A stretch of DNA of 64,000 nt from an uncultured Acetatifactor sp. (GCA_910580225.1 CAJTXE010000024.1:7275-71274), one strand, 5' to 3'. Shown: positions 15,715-23,743, counted from the first letter of the stretch. The notes: generated by a model from the sequence alone, not told the origin. Program-made: numbers and translations.

Positions 15715-17193
15715 ATGAGGAAAAACAAAGGTCTTCTGACAGTAATGAAAGCAAAACAACAGCACCCTCTGATTGTGGGTACCTTCATCCTTACCGCCGC
15801 GGGCATCCTTACCAGGCTCATCGGTTTCCTCTATCGCATCTGCCTCTCCCGCCTGTTCGGGGAGGAAGGCATGGGCATCTACCAGCTCTTAAGCCCGGTT
15901 CTCTCCCTGTCCTTCTCCCTCACAGCTGCCGGATACCAGACTGCCATCTCCAAGTTGGTGGCAGAACAGACCGCAACCCGGAAAACCCCTGCCCTGAAGC
16001 CCCTGTGGCTGGGACTGGCCATTTCCCTGCCGCTCTCCATCCTCTGCAATGCGGTCCTGTTCCTTTTTGCGGATCCCATTGCCCTGGTTCTCCTCCGGGA
16101 ACCCCGTACCGCCTCCATGCTGCGGATCCTGTCCTTTTCCGTACCCTTTTCCGCCGTCCATTCCTGCATCAACGGCTATTTCTACGGCATAAAAAAAGCG
16201 GGCATCCCCGCAGGTGCGCAGCTCCTGGAACAGATCACCCGGGTCGGCTGCGTATACATAGTATCCGGCTACCTCCTGGCCCTGGGCAAAACACCTTCCA
16301 TCGCTGTGGCCGTCCTGGGACTTACTGTGGGAGAATTTTTCTCCATGCTCATGACCATCGCCGCCATCCGCCCCCGGTGTCATGGAACTTCCGCTCTGCC
16401 TTCCGGCGGGCAGAGCAGCCTCACCCCGGAGCCAGGAATCAGTTCCGGGACCTTCCCCATGCAGAAAATCGGCAGCCCCATAAGCAAAGTCAAAACAGAT
16501 ATCCCCAACGGCCTTTCTGCTGCCTCAGACAGGCTCCTCCTGGGAAAACTCCTTGCCATGGCACTGCCCCTGACGGCAAACCGTATTGTATTAAATTTCC
16601 TACAAAGCATGGAGTCCGTCTCCATTCCGTCTCAGCTGAAACTCTACGGATATGACAGTGTGACGGCCTTAAGTGTCTACGGCGTACTCACCGGCATGGC
16701 CATGCCATTTATCTTCTTCCCCAACGCGCTAACCGGTTCCGTGGCTGTACTCCTGCTGCCCATCATCTCCGAGAATTATGCCCTGGGCAATATGGATGCC
16801 GTCCGAAAGGCCACTTACCGCACGGTAAAATACTGCGGCCTCATGGGTATTGGCTGCATGGGTATTTTCGTCCTTCTGGGAAAATGGGCCGGCACTGCCC
16901 TTTTCGACAGCCCCCTGGCAGGATACTTTATCCGCACCCTGGGCTTCATCTGCCCTTTCCTCTATCTGGATACCACCCTGTCCAGCATCTTACAGGGACT
17001 GGGACTGGCAGGGCATATTTTCACCATGAACGTGTTCTGCCTGCTGATCCGCCTGGGCTTCGTCTTTCTGGCCGTGCCCCGCTACGGCATCACCGGCTAT
17101 CTCTGGGGACTCCTGACCAGCCAGCTGGCCCTGGGGATTCTCTACCTGGGCTGTCTCGCCCGCTTCCTGCGAAAAAAGACTATCTTATCTTAA
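15715..17193 (+). CDS. spoVB: SpoVB/MurJ-like polysaccharide flippase family protein
   Basis: A 492-residue membrane protein of the MOP (MATE-like) superfamily, with about 12-14 hydrophobic helices. The N-terminal pattern (FILTAAGILTRLIGFLYRI..., EEGMGIYQLL) is typical of SpoVB, a flippase family linked to spore cortex peptidoglycan and related to lipid II flippases. A polar, low-complexity stretch of about 45 residues (about 222-270) sits between helices in the middle and looks like a lineage-specific insertion. The SD at 15715 is weak (GGGGAAT). The gene is on the plus strand against mostly minus neighbours, with a terminator at 17202-17243. Confidence 0.85.
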   Translation: MRKNKGLLTVMKAKQQHPLIVGTFILTAAGILTRLIGFLYRICLSRLFGEEGMGIYQLLSPVLSLSFSLTAAGYQTAISKLVAEQTATRKTPALKPLWLGLAISLPLSILCNAVLFLFADPIALVLLREPRTASMLRILSFSVPFSAVHSCINGYFYGIKKAGIPAGAQLLEQITRVGCVYIVSGYLLALGKTPSIAVAVLGLTVGEFFSMLMTIAAIRPRCHGTSALPSGGQSSLTPEPGISSGTFPMQKIGSPISKVKTDIPNGLSAASDRLLLGKLLAMALPLTANRIVLNFLQSMESVSIPSQLKLYGYDSVTALSVYGVLTGMAMPFIFFPNALTGSVAVLLLPIISENYALGNMDAVRKATYRTVKYCGLMGIGCMGIFVLLGKWAGTALFDSPLAGYFIRTLGFICPFLYLDTTLSSILQGLGLAGHIFTMNVFCLLIRLGFVFLAVPRYGITGYLWGLLTSQLALGILYLGCLARFLRKKTILS

Positions 17194-17201
17194 TCAAAAC
17201 A

Positions 17202-17243
17202 GAGCTGCCCTGTTCCGGATTTCCATCCAGAATACGGCAGCTC
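17202..17243 (+). terminator. spoVB terminator
   Basis: An 8-bp stem GAGCTGCC/GGCAGCTC with a further partly paired interior is followed by a pyrimidine-rich tail with TTTT. It lies nine bases past the spoVB stop and before convergent nrdR. Confidence 0.6.
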
Positions 17244-17294
17244 CTCTGTCTTCCTTTTCACAATTCATCCGCCCGTGGTACAAAACCGGCACCT

Positions 17295-17744
17295 TCATTC
17301 CAAAAGCTTCTTCAGCTCATCCATAAATGTATTTACATCTTTAAATTCTCGATAAACCGATGCGAAGCGCACATAGGCCACTGCATCCAAATCTTTGAGT
17401 CTGTTCATCAGAAGTTCCCCAATGGTCCGGCTGGAAATCTCCTTCTCTGCTCTGCTGAAAATTTCGTTCTCCACCTCGTCAGCCAGGGTCCCGATCTGCT
17501 TCGCACTTACGGGGCGCTTATGGCAGGCACGAATAAGGCCGCCCTCCACCTTGGAACGATCATACGCCTCTCTGTTATTGTCCTTCTTGATCACAATCAG
17601 CGGTATGGTCTCAATCTTCTCATAGGTAGTAAAACGCTTTCCGCACTCGTCACAGACCCTTCTGCGGCGGATGGAACTATCATCCTCCGTGGGCCTGGAA
17701 TCAATCACTCTGGTATTTTCATGACTGCAGTATGGGCATTTCAT
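17295..17744 (-). CDS. nrdR: Transcriptional repressor NrdR
   Basis: Zinc-ribbon and ATP-cone repressor of ribonucleotide reductase genes that senses dATP/ATP. The zinc ribbon shows CPYC at residues 3-6 and CDEC near 31-34; the ATP-cone follows from about residue 46. At 149 residues it matches the family. The ATG at 17744 (MKCPYC) has AGGAG seven bases upstream; a longer frame to 17819 is not supported. No nrd genes are in the window. Its neighbours on the same strand are sporulation-related (ylmC); nrdR beside ylmC is common in Clostridia. Confidence 0.96.
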   Translation of the reverse strand: MKCPYCSHENTRVIDSRPTEDDSSIRRRRVCDECGKRFTTYEKIETIPLIVIKKDNNREAYDRSKVEGGLIRACHKRPVSAKQIGTLADEVENEIFSRAEKEISSRTIGELLMNRLKDLDAVAYVRFASVYREFKDVNTFMDELKKLLE

Positions 17745-17861
17745 AAGTTTTCTCCTGTTTTTCTCCCGCCATGGACAGGTTTCCGCACCCATGGCATCTG
17801 TTTCTTCCCAAGTGCACATTACACCCCGGTATTCCTGTCTTGCATTTCTAACGTACCATAT

Positions 17862-18095
17862 TCAGCAGGGAATGTCAACGAGAATAATATCCGGGCCGAT
17901 CCGCCTGATATTTTTGAACGGAATAACGATATTCGGTTCACAGTTCAGAAATCCCAGAAACCGGTTGCACCCGGGCACCATAATCTTACAGATACAGCCG
18001 CTGCAAGGATCAAACTCAAGGTCGCACACTCTCCCCAGTTTTTTACAATCCTTCATATTGATTACATCCTTATTTCTCAACTCGGAATAAAGCAT
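17862..18095 (-). CDS. ylmC: YlmC/YmxH-family PRC-barrel sporulation protein
   Basis: A 77-residue protein with the PRC-barrel pattern of the YlmC/YmxH family (start MLYSELRNKDVIN, then LGRVCDLEFDP and IPFKNIRRIGPDIILV). Family members accompany sporulation genes in Bacilli and Clostridia; the precise function is unknown. Two cysteines at CSGCICK suggest possible metal binding, which is only a guess. It is transcribed away from sigG and toward nrdR, with 150 bases between the two start codons. Confidence 0.85.
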   Translation of the reverse strand: MLYSELRNKDVINMKDCKKLGRVCDLEFDPCSGCICKIMVPGCNRFLGFLNCEPNIVIPFKNIRRIGPDIILVDIPC

Positions 18096-18168
18096 TAAAT
18101 ATCCTCCCGAATTTCCTGTTTAGTATTAGGAATATGCTGTAACCTTGAAAATGAGACTAAAACGACAT

Positions 18169-18197
18169 GAATATTTTTTGCCTTCAGGCACATACTA
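18169..18197 (+). promoter_or_regulatory. Forespore (sigma-F/sigma-G type) promoter of sigG
   Basis: -35 GAATA and -10 CATACTA with a 17-base spacer. The -10 is a full match to the sigma-G consensus CATWMTA and the -35 differs by one base from GYATR. It ends about 47 bases before the sigG ATG, consistent with known sigma-F start and sigma-G self-activation. Confidence 0.6.
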
Positions 18198-18243
18198 CCA
18201 CTATAATCCAAAGCACGAAATCCGTGCGGAAATGAGGAAGGAT

Positions 18244-19023
18244 ATGACACAGGGAAAAGTTGAGATATGCGGCGTAAATACGGCAAAACTTCCGCTTTTA
18301 AAGGCAGAAGAAAAAGATGCCCTGTTTCGACAGATCGAAGCCGGCGATGAAAAAGCGCGGGAAACCTATATTGAAGGAAATCTGCGTCTGGTTTTAAGCG
18401 TGATCAAACGTTTCGCCTCCAGCAATGAAAATGTGGATGACCTCTTTCAGATAGGCTGTATCGGCCTTATCAAGGCCATAGACAATTTCGATACTTCATT
18501 GAATGTAAAATTCTCCACCTATGCCGTCCCCATGATCATAGGAGAAATCCGCCGTTTTCTCCGGGACAACAGCAGTCTGCGTGTCTCCCGCTCCCTGAAA
18601 GACACCGCCTATAAAGCAATCTATGCCCGGGATGCCCTGACCAGAAAAAACCTCAAGGAGCCCTCCATGGAAGAAATCGCCGCCGAGGTAGGCATCGCAA
18701 AAGAAGATATCGCCTATGCCCTGGATGCTATCCAGAATCCCATGAGTCTGTATGAACCCATTGTCACAGACGGCGGCGACACTCTCTATGTGATGGACCA
18801 GATCAGCGATAAAAAAAATAAAGAGGAGAACTGGGTGGAACATCTCTCCCTCAGTGAGGCCATGAAACGCCTCGGCCCCCGGGAACACGAGATCATCTCT
18901 CTGCGTTTCTTTGAAGGCAAAACCCAAATGGAGGTGGCGGAATCCATCGGCATTTCCCAGGCTCAGGTATCCCGTCTGGAAAAAAATGCTCTGCGCACCA
19001 TGCGCACCTATCTGTCCGCCTGA
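18244..19023 (+). CDS. sigG: RNA polymerase sporulation sigma factor SigG
   Basis: Late forespore sigma factor. The 259-residue product aligns by eye with Bacillus SigG throughout: VEICGVNTAKLP at the start, NLRLVLSVIKRF, VDDLFQIGCIGLIKAIDNFD (region 2), the core-binding and -10 recognition segment KFSTYAVPMIIGEIRRFLRD, and region 4 GKTQMEVAESIGISQAQVSRLEK. The ATG at 18244 is preceded by GAGGAAGG; the frame extends further upstream only by chance. It lies on the plus strand opposite sigE-spoIIGA, whereas in many Firmicutes the three are collinear. It converges on the VanZ-family gene with only 14 bases between stops. Confidence 0.96.
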   Translation: MTQGKVEICGVNTAKLPLLKAEEKDALFRQIEAGDEKARETYIEGNLRLVLSVIKRFASSNENVDDLFQIGCIGLIKAIDNFDTSLNVKFSTYAVPMIIGEIRRFLRDNSSLRVSRSLKDTAYKAIYARDALTRKNLKEPSMEEIAAEVGIAKEDIAYALDAIQNPMSLYEPIVTDGGDTLYVMDQISDKKNKEENWVEHLSLSEAMKRLGPREHEIISLRFFEGKTQMEVAESIGISQAQVSRLEKNALRTMRTYLSA

Positions 19024-19037
19024 ACTGCACTCCACTC

Positions 19038-19559
19038 TCAGTCCTTATTATTATGAAATATAATACAAAAAATCCCGCACCCGATTACGGTTCCCAGGGT
19101 GTTTGTGAGAATATCGTCAATCTGAAAAAATCCCCTCCGGGTCACCAGCTGAAGAGATTCGATCCCCACACTGGTCAGGAAACCAAAAACTCCGCAGAGC
19201 AAAATCCGCCTCAGTCTCCCGGATGTCCATGCTCCCAGAAAACCGTAGGGGATAAATAAAAGTACGTTTTCCACCACATAAGCATTGTTCCTGTCATTGA
19301 TCCCCCAGGTGGAAAACAATTCAAGATCCATCCCCTGTCTGCTCCCGCTCTCCCTGGAAAAAAAGGTGATGATCAGCATCACCGATACATAGACCCAAAA
19401 CAGCATCACAGGCACCACTGCCCTCCGCTTTATCCCCCTGGGCCGCCCTACCCTGTCCGTGATCCGCAAAAAGGCAATAAACAGAAACGCCCCCATTGCC
19501 GCTCCATACGGAACATACTTTATCATGGACAGACAATCCATAACTATATATTTTATCAT
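19038..19559 (-). CDS. VanZ-family membrane protein
   Basis: A 173-residue membrane protein with four to five hydrophobic helices and VanZ-like conserved blocks: VENVLLFIPYGFLGA near 95-109 and SVGIESLQLVTRRGFFQIDDILTNTLG near 130-156. VanZ of Tn1546 gives low-level teicoplanin resistance, but most VanZ-like proteins have no known role. The start at 19559 has CGGAG six bases upstream, and this SD lies in the 3' arm of a stable hairpin (19565-19586). That could limit its translation. It lies between sigG and the small unknown gene near sigE. Confidence 0.85.
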   Translation of the reverse strand: MIKYIVMDCLSMIKYVPYGAAMGAFLFIAFLRITDRVGRPRGIKRRAVVPVMLFWVYVSVMLIITFFSRESGSRQGMDLELFSTWGINDRNNAYVVENVLLFIPYGFLGAWTSGRLRRILLCGVFGFLTSVGIESLQLVTRRGFFQIDDILTNTLGTVIGCGIFCIIFHNNKD

Positions 19560-19564
19560 TGCTA

Positions 19565-19591
19565 TCTCCGTAGAAATCTACGGGGGTTTTT
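19565..19591 (+). terminator. Hairpin: plus-strand terminator and SD-masking element
   Basis: Perfect stem CCGTAGA/TCTACGG, extendable to about ten pairs, followed on the plus strand by GG and TTTTT. No plus-strand gene ends here except possibly a read-through sigG transcript running antisense to the VanZ gene. On the minus strand, the same hairpin contains the SD of the VanZ gene. Confidence 0.5.
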
Positions 19592-19887
19592 CAGTCCCAA
19601 TTTTCCCCTGCATGTTCCCACCTGTCCTTTTCAGCACATAATCTGTCGTTCATCCATGCGATTGCTTCCGTTACACCGTTTTCTCCAAATTCAAAGTCAG
19701 CTTTTTCTTTTTCTTCTTCCGGTGTCCTGTAAAAATTGAACGGCTCCGGCCAAACCGTACAGCGCAGTTTTTTCACACCCTCATCACCGGACACGCCCTC
19801 CACGCGGTAGCGCATTCCCCGATGACTCCCCGTAAATTCCGTTTTTTTCAAATATTCGATTGACAATATATCTTCACGCTGAATCAC
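19591..19887 (-). CDS. Conserved-looking small protein of unknown function
   Basis: I do not recognise this protein. The 98-residue product is soluble and charged, with no membrane helix and an aromatic motif WPEPFNFYRTPEEEK near the middle. The C-terminal half looks helical and acidic. I place its start at a GTG at 19887, because AGGAG lies seven bases before it; upstream codons to 19935 have no SD. A promoter (TTTCCA-17-TATAAT) sits at 19982-20010. It lies just downstream of sigE, so a sporulation connection is possible but unproven. Confidence 0.65.
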   Translation of the reverse strand: MIQREDILSIEYLKKTEFTGSHRGMRYRVEGVSGDEGVKKLRCTVWPEPFNFYRTPEEEKEKADFEFGENGVTEAIAWMNDRLCAEKDRWEHAGENWD

Positions 19888-19981
19888 GTTTTTTCTCCTG
19901 AAATCCTCCCGGCACATCCGTGCAGGGCTTATCATTCTGACAGTAGACCGGAAGGCGCGTCTCTGTCATAGGAATGGTCCT

Positions 19982-20010
19982 ATTATACTCCATTTTTTTC
20001 CATTTGGAAA
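19982..20010 (-). promoter_or_regulatory. Promoter of small unknown gene after sigE
   Basis: On the minus strand, -35 TTTCCA and -10 TATAAT with a 17-base spacer, between the sigE stop and the 98-residue gene. Confidence 0.5.
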
Positions 20011-20012
20011 GA

Positions 20013-20750
20013 CTAAATATGACTGCTCATCTCTTTTTTCAGCTGCCGCATAATCTTCTTCTCCAGTCTGGATATATAGGATTGGGAGATTCCAAGTCTG
20101 GATGCCACTTCCTTCTGGGTCATTTCCTGTCCGTCCTTTGTCCCCAGACCAAATCGCAGATTAATGATTTTCTTCTCCCGTTCGGACAGCTTGCTGATCG
20201 CCCCCAGGAGCACCTTACGCTCTACTTCATTTTCAATATCACGATAGATTACATCCTCGTCTGTCCCCAGAATATCGGACAGCAAAAGCTCGTTTCCGTC
20301 CCAGTCCACGTTCAGAGGTTCGTCTATGGACACCTCCAGCTTTGTCTTGTTATTCCTGCGCAGATACATCAATATCTCGTTTTCGATACACCTGGAAGCA
20401 TAGGTGGCCAGCTTGATCTTTTTATCCGGTTTAAAAGTATTGATAGATTTGATCAGCCCGATAGTACCGATTGATATCAGATCTTCCACCCCCACACCCG
20501 TATTGTCGAATTTTTTCGCAATATAAACCACCAGACGTAGATTGTGTTCGATCAAAGTTGCTTTCGCCTCATCATCATATTCCGTTCCCAGATCCCCTAT
20601 GATCTGACTCTCTTTCTCCACCTCCAGAGGAGGCGGCAATACCTCTGTTCCGCCTATGTAATGGATTTCTCCTTTTCTGCGCAGGAGAAGACTCTCTCTG
20701 CGGATCATCTTAAACTGCATTTTGCCTGGTATTATTACTTTCAGAATCAT
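20013..20750 (-). CDS. sigE: RNA polymerase sporulation sigma factor SigE (pro-form)
   Basis: Mother-cell early sigma factor, made as an inactive precursor and cut by SpoIIGA. The N-terminus is a basic, amphipathic pro-sequence ending before the conserved HYIGGTEVLPPPL segment (about residues 30-42). Core regions match Bacillus SigE closely (LVVYIAKKFDNTGVGVEDLISIGTIGL; KLATYASRCIENEILMYLRR; GISQSYISRLEKKI). I chose the ATG at 20750 since GAGAGG lies just before it; an ATG four codons earlier lacks an SD. The gene overlaps the 3' end of spoIIGA by about 40 bases, so the two are translationally linked. Confidence 0.97.
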   Translation of the reverse strand: MILKVIIPGKMQFKMIRRESLLLRRKGEIHYIGGTEVLPPPLEVEKESQIIGDLGTEYDDEAKATLIEHNLRLVVYIAKKFDNTGVGVEDLISIGTIGLIKSINTFKPDKKIKLATYASRCIENEILMYLRRNNKTKLEVSIDEPLNVDWDGNELLLSDILGTDEDVIYRDIENEVERKVLLGAISKLSEREKKIINLRFGLGTKDGQEMTQKEVASRLGISQSYISRLEKKIMRQLKKEMSSHI

Positions 20751-21600
20751 TCTGCCTCTCATTCTGCCGCTTTTTGCGGCCTTCTCTCCGACGCCCGGAA
20801 AAGAGCCCCGGATGAAGTATCATATTTACGGATTCCAAACCATTATTCTCTGTTTCAGCGATCACTTCCGCACTGACAGCAATGTACACATCATGAAATA
20901 CAGACACCATTCCCTCCGTTTCCACCTGCAGTCGGGGCAGCAGGTATCCCGGCAGAATCCCCCTCTTTTTTCCGATACTGTGATAGGGTACTGCACGGAA
21001 GAATTCTCTGTCCGATTCCCAGAGCCTCTCCAGAATCTCTCTGCTTACAATGCTTACAGGCTTCCCGCTGACAGGTTCCACCAGACTGTTTCCCGAATCG
21101 ATCAGAGCACAGACTTTCACCTGCCGCCCATCTCTGGATAAAACCGCACTGCACAGACTGTGTTCCATGTCCATACCGCCCTTCAGCCTCCCGTATAACA
21201 GAAAAAAAACGGCTCCCATGCCCAGGATTCCCATCATCCCGGTAAGATGACTCCTGATACCGGGCAGAGACCGGACCAGAAACAGGATGCCTCCCCCTAT
21301 TCCAAAGGAATACAGGAGCAGCCTTTCCAGCAGCTTCAGAAACATTCTCAGGCTTCGCACCTGAAACGGGATGCAGAGCATTCCCACAATTCCGGCTGCC
21401 GTTCCCAGAGAAAATTTCACCATAGCCGGAGCTCTCATCAGGAGCGGAATCAGGAAACAAACCGCTCCGGCAGCTGCCCCCAAAAGCAGCCGTACCGGTC
21501 CTGCACGTCGAAGTACCGTTCTGTTTACAAGCATCAGCAGATACAGGTTCATAATAAAGTTGAGTAAAAACAGGCTGTCTACATACAGTTCATAATGCAT
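20710..21600 (-). CDS. spoIIGA: Sigma-E processing peptidase SpoIIGA
   Basis: Membrane-embedded aspartic protease that activates pro-SigE in the mother cell. Five hydrophobic helices occupy about residues 1-150. The C-terminal cytosolic protease domain carries the active site motif DSGNSL (in ALIDSGNSLVEPVSGKPV) near residue 177. The product ends with a charged, Arg/Asn/Gln-rich tail. The ATG at 21600 has AAAGGATG upstream; earlier ATGs in frame (21624, 21609) lack an SD. It is placed between ftsZ and sigE as in most spore formers, and has its own Spo0A-type promoter. Confidence 0.95.
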   Translation of the reverse strand: MHYELYVDSLFLLNFIMNLYLLMLVNRTVLRRAGPVRLLLGAAAGAVCFLIPLLMRAPAMVKFSLGTAAGIVGMLCIPFQVRSLRMFLKLLERLLLYSFGIGGGILFLVRSLPGIRSHLTGMMGILGMGAVFFLLYGRLKGGMDMEHSLCSAVLSRDGRQVKVCALIDSGNSLVEPVSGKPVSIVSREILERLWESDREFFRAVPYHSIGKKRGILPGYLLPRLQVETEGMVSVFHDVYIAVSAEVIAETENNGLESVNMILHPGLFSGRRREGRKKRQNERQNDSESNNTRQNAV

Positions 21601-21622
21601 TGTCATCATCCTTTTCATAATC

Positions 21623-21688
21623 ATTATAAAGGGGTTGGACTTAAGAATTTGTCAAACGAAGGGGCTGTCACCAAGAATTTTTTCGACA
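21623..21688 (-). promoter_or_regulatory. Spo0A-dependent spoIIG-type promoter with long spacer
   Basis: Minus strand: -35 TTGACA (21650-21655) and -10 TATAAT (21623-21628), both perfect, but 21 bases apart. A perfect Spo0A box TGTCGAA lies at 21682-21688 and a one-mismatch box TGACAAA at 21648-21654 overlaps the -35. The Bacillus subtilis spoIIG promoter is known for the same plan: good hexamers with a 22-base spacer and 0A boxes near -35. Confidence 0.75.
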
Positions 21689-21717
21689 AAAAAACCAGGC
21701 GGTCTTCCGCCTGGTTT
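21687..21717 (-). terminator. ftsZ terminator
   Basis: A perfect 11-bp stem AAACCAGGCGG/CCGCCTGGTTT with a 4-base loop is followed on the minus strand by seven T. It lies 18 bases past the ftsZ stop, separating the dcw cluster from spoIIGA-sigE. Confidence 0.92.
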
Positions 21718-21734
21718 TCGGTATGCAGACTATT

Positions 21735-22910
21735 CTATTTCCTCTGCAGAAAATCGGGAATCTTCAAAGTCTTCTCCTCCACAGAGCTGCGTATATCTAC
21801 CGGTTTATGGAGTCCCGGTGCGGCAGCAGGCTGGGATGCCTCCTGTCTGACCGGCTGTGTATTCAGCCCCTTTAAAGAACTGGATGCAATATGTGTGGTC
21901 TGAGATCTGTACAGATTGGAGGAACCGAATCTGGACTGCATCGTGCCTGCAGTGTTGGCATTGTCCTCCAGTCCCGTGGCAATTACCGTGACGATACAGC
22001 TGTCCGTCTTTGACTCGTCATACATGGCGCCAAAGATAATATTGATATCTTCCCCTGTGAGGCTCTGTACAAAATCCGCCGCATCACTGGCATCCGGCAG
22101 TGTAATGTCTCCGGACACATTGAGAATAACATCTGTGGCACCGCTGATGGTCGTCTCCAGCAGAGGACTCTCCACGGCCATCTTCACCGCGGACAGCGCT
22201 TTATCATCCCCTTTGCCTTCACCAATACCGATATGGGCGATACCCTTGTCCTTCATAACCGTCTGAATATCCGCAAAATCCAGATTGATGATAGCCGGAC
22301 GGTTAATCAGATCCGTGATACCCTGAACCGCCTGCTGAAGAACTTCATCCGCTTTCCGAAGTGCCTCCGGCATGGTGGTACGCCTGTCTACAATCTCCAG
22401 GAGCTTATCATTGGGAATTACGATCAGTGTATCCACATGCTCCTTGATCCGTTCGATTCCGCCCAATGCATTTGTCATACGGGTCCTGGCCTCAAAACGA
22501 AACGGCTTGGTAACCACACCCACCGTCAGAATCCCCATATCTTTTGCCAGTTTCGCCACCACCGGCGCCGCACCGGTTCCAGTACCACCGCCCATACCGC
22601 AGGTGACAAACACCATATCCGCTCCTTTGAGCGCGGAATTGATCTCCTCGGAACTCTCTTCCGCAGCCTTCTCACCGATCTCCGGCTTCGCCCCTGCTCC
22701 AAGTCCTTTAGTCAGTTTCTCCCCGATCTGCAGCAGGGTAGGGGCCTTACACAGCTGCAGAGCCTGCTTGTCCGTATTCACCCCGATAAATTCCACACCT
22801 TCAATCTGTTCATCAATCATTCTATTCACAGCATTATTACCTGCACCGCCGACACCGACTACGATAATCTTGGCAGCAGATTCAGCATCGTTTGTCTTAA
22901 TCTCAAGCAA
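21735..22910 (-). CDS. ftsZ: Cell division protein FtsZ
   Basis: Tubulin-like GTPase forming the division ring. The 391-residue product has the nucleotide-binding GGAGNNAV near 21-28, the tubulin signature GGGTGTG at 107-113, T7-loop NLDFADI near 205, and the C-terminal conserved peptide IPDFLQRK that binds membrane anchors. The start is a TTG at 22910 giving MLEIKTN, the usual clostridial N-terminus, with GGAGGAG six bases before it. The ATG at 22937 would add nine residues encoded by the SD region. It has its own promoter at 22955-22983 and a strong terminator. No ftsA is nearby, as in many Clostridia that use SepF. Confidence 0.98.
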   Translation of the reverse strand: MLEIKTNDAESAAKIIVVGVGGAGNNAVNRMIDEQIEGVEFIGVNTDKQALQLCKAPTLLQIGEKLTKGLGAGAKPEIGEKAAEESSEEINSALKGADMVFVTCGMGGGTGTGAAPVVAKLAKDMGILTVGVVTKPFRFEARTRMTNALGGIERIKEHVDTLIVIPNDKLLEIVDRRTTMPEALRKADEVLQQAVQGITDLINRPAIINLDFADIQTVMKDKGIAHIGIGEGKGDDKALSAVKMAVESPLLETTISGATDVILNVSGDITLPDASDAADFVQSLTGEDINIIFGAMYDESKTDSCIVTVIATGLEDNANTAGTMQSRFGSSNLYRSQTTHIASSSLKGLNTQPVRQEASQPAAAPGLHKPVDIRSSVEEKTLKIPDFLQRK

Positions 22911-22954
22911 GAGTATCTCCTCCTTTTCCAACTTCACTCCAAATCACACATACT

Positions 22955-22983
22955 ATCATATAATCATTTTTCAAATTACGCAA
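22955..22983 (-). promoter_or_regulatory. ftsZ promoter candidate
   Basis: On the minus strand, -35 TTGCGT and -10 TATGAT with a 17-base spacer in the AT-rich gap between ftsQ and ftsZ. Confidence 0.5.
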
Positions 22984-23011
22984 CCTTTTTCTAAAAAAAT
23001 ATCCCTGAAAA

Positions 23012-23743
23012 TTATCCCTCAGGCTTAAAAATATATTTTCCGCTGTCCTCATCAAAATTCTGCATCTGAAGAACACCGCTCTTTCCTTCCAGCCTGGACA
23101 GCAGACCGGACAGAATCATCAGCTTGTCCTCCAGTGTGGCTCCATCATTCCCCAAAGCCACCTTCAGATTCTGAAAGCAGATCGTCATCTCCCCCGAACC
23201 GTTAAAATAGATTTTATCCGGAGTCAGCGTATATTTCTGCAGCAGCTTCGTAAGATCCAGAATATTGTTGAAGATACCGGTATCTTTCACCGGAAGGATT
23301 TCTCCCATCACCAAATGGTCAAACTGCAGCCCGATGATCTCGGGTACCCCCACCGTCCTGACACCGGAACTCTCCACCGCATATCCATCCCTGTCAAAAT
23401 ACACATAAGTGTCCAGATACCTTATGCAACCCGTCAATGTCTTCTCGTACACATGGATTCTGATGGTATCCGGAGCCAGAATATCCACATCCATTACATC
23501 CACAAAGGGGATCCCCTCAATCCCCTTATCCTTATACTTCAAAGACAGGTAGAGGGAATTGTCCCCCAGAAATCCATCCATGACGAAGGCTTTGATCTCA
23601 TCCTCCGTATAGTGGACATTTCCCTCCACATAAACCGTTCTGATCGTATAAGTCTTTTTGATATAACCGCCCGCGCCAAGCAGAAAGGTCAGAAAAAGCA
23701 CTGTGCCCGCCAGGCCGAAAACCACTCTTTTGCTTTTAAACAC
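23012..23743 (-). CDS. ftsQ: Cell division protein FtsQ/DivIB
   Basis: Divisome membrane protein. In 243 residues: a short cytoplasmic N-terminus, one membrane helix (about 8-28), a POTRA domain (IRTVYVEGNVHYTEDEI onward, about 33-105) and a beta domain (about 105-225). The start is GTG at 23743 with AGGAG twelve bases upstream, overlapping the murA stop by eight bases. It sits between murA and ftsZ, its normal dcw place. The C-terminus is short, without the long gamma tail of Bacillus DivIB. Confidence 0.9.
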   Translation of the reverse strand: MFKSKRVVFGLAGTVLFLTFLLGAGGYIKKTYTIRTVYVEGNVHYTEDEIKAFVMDGFLGDNSLYLSLKYKDKGIEGIPFVDVMDVDILAPDTIRIHVYEKTLTGCIRYLDTYVYFDRDGYAVESSGVRTVGVPEIIGLQFDHLVMGEILPVKDTGIFNNILDLTKLLQKYTLTPDKIYFNGSGEMTICFQNLKVALGNDGATLEDKLMILSGLLSRLEGKSGVLQMQNFDEDSGKYIFKPEG

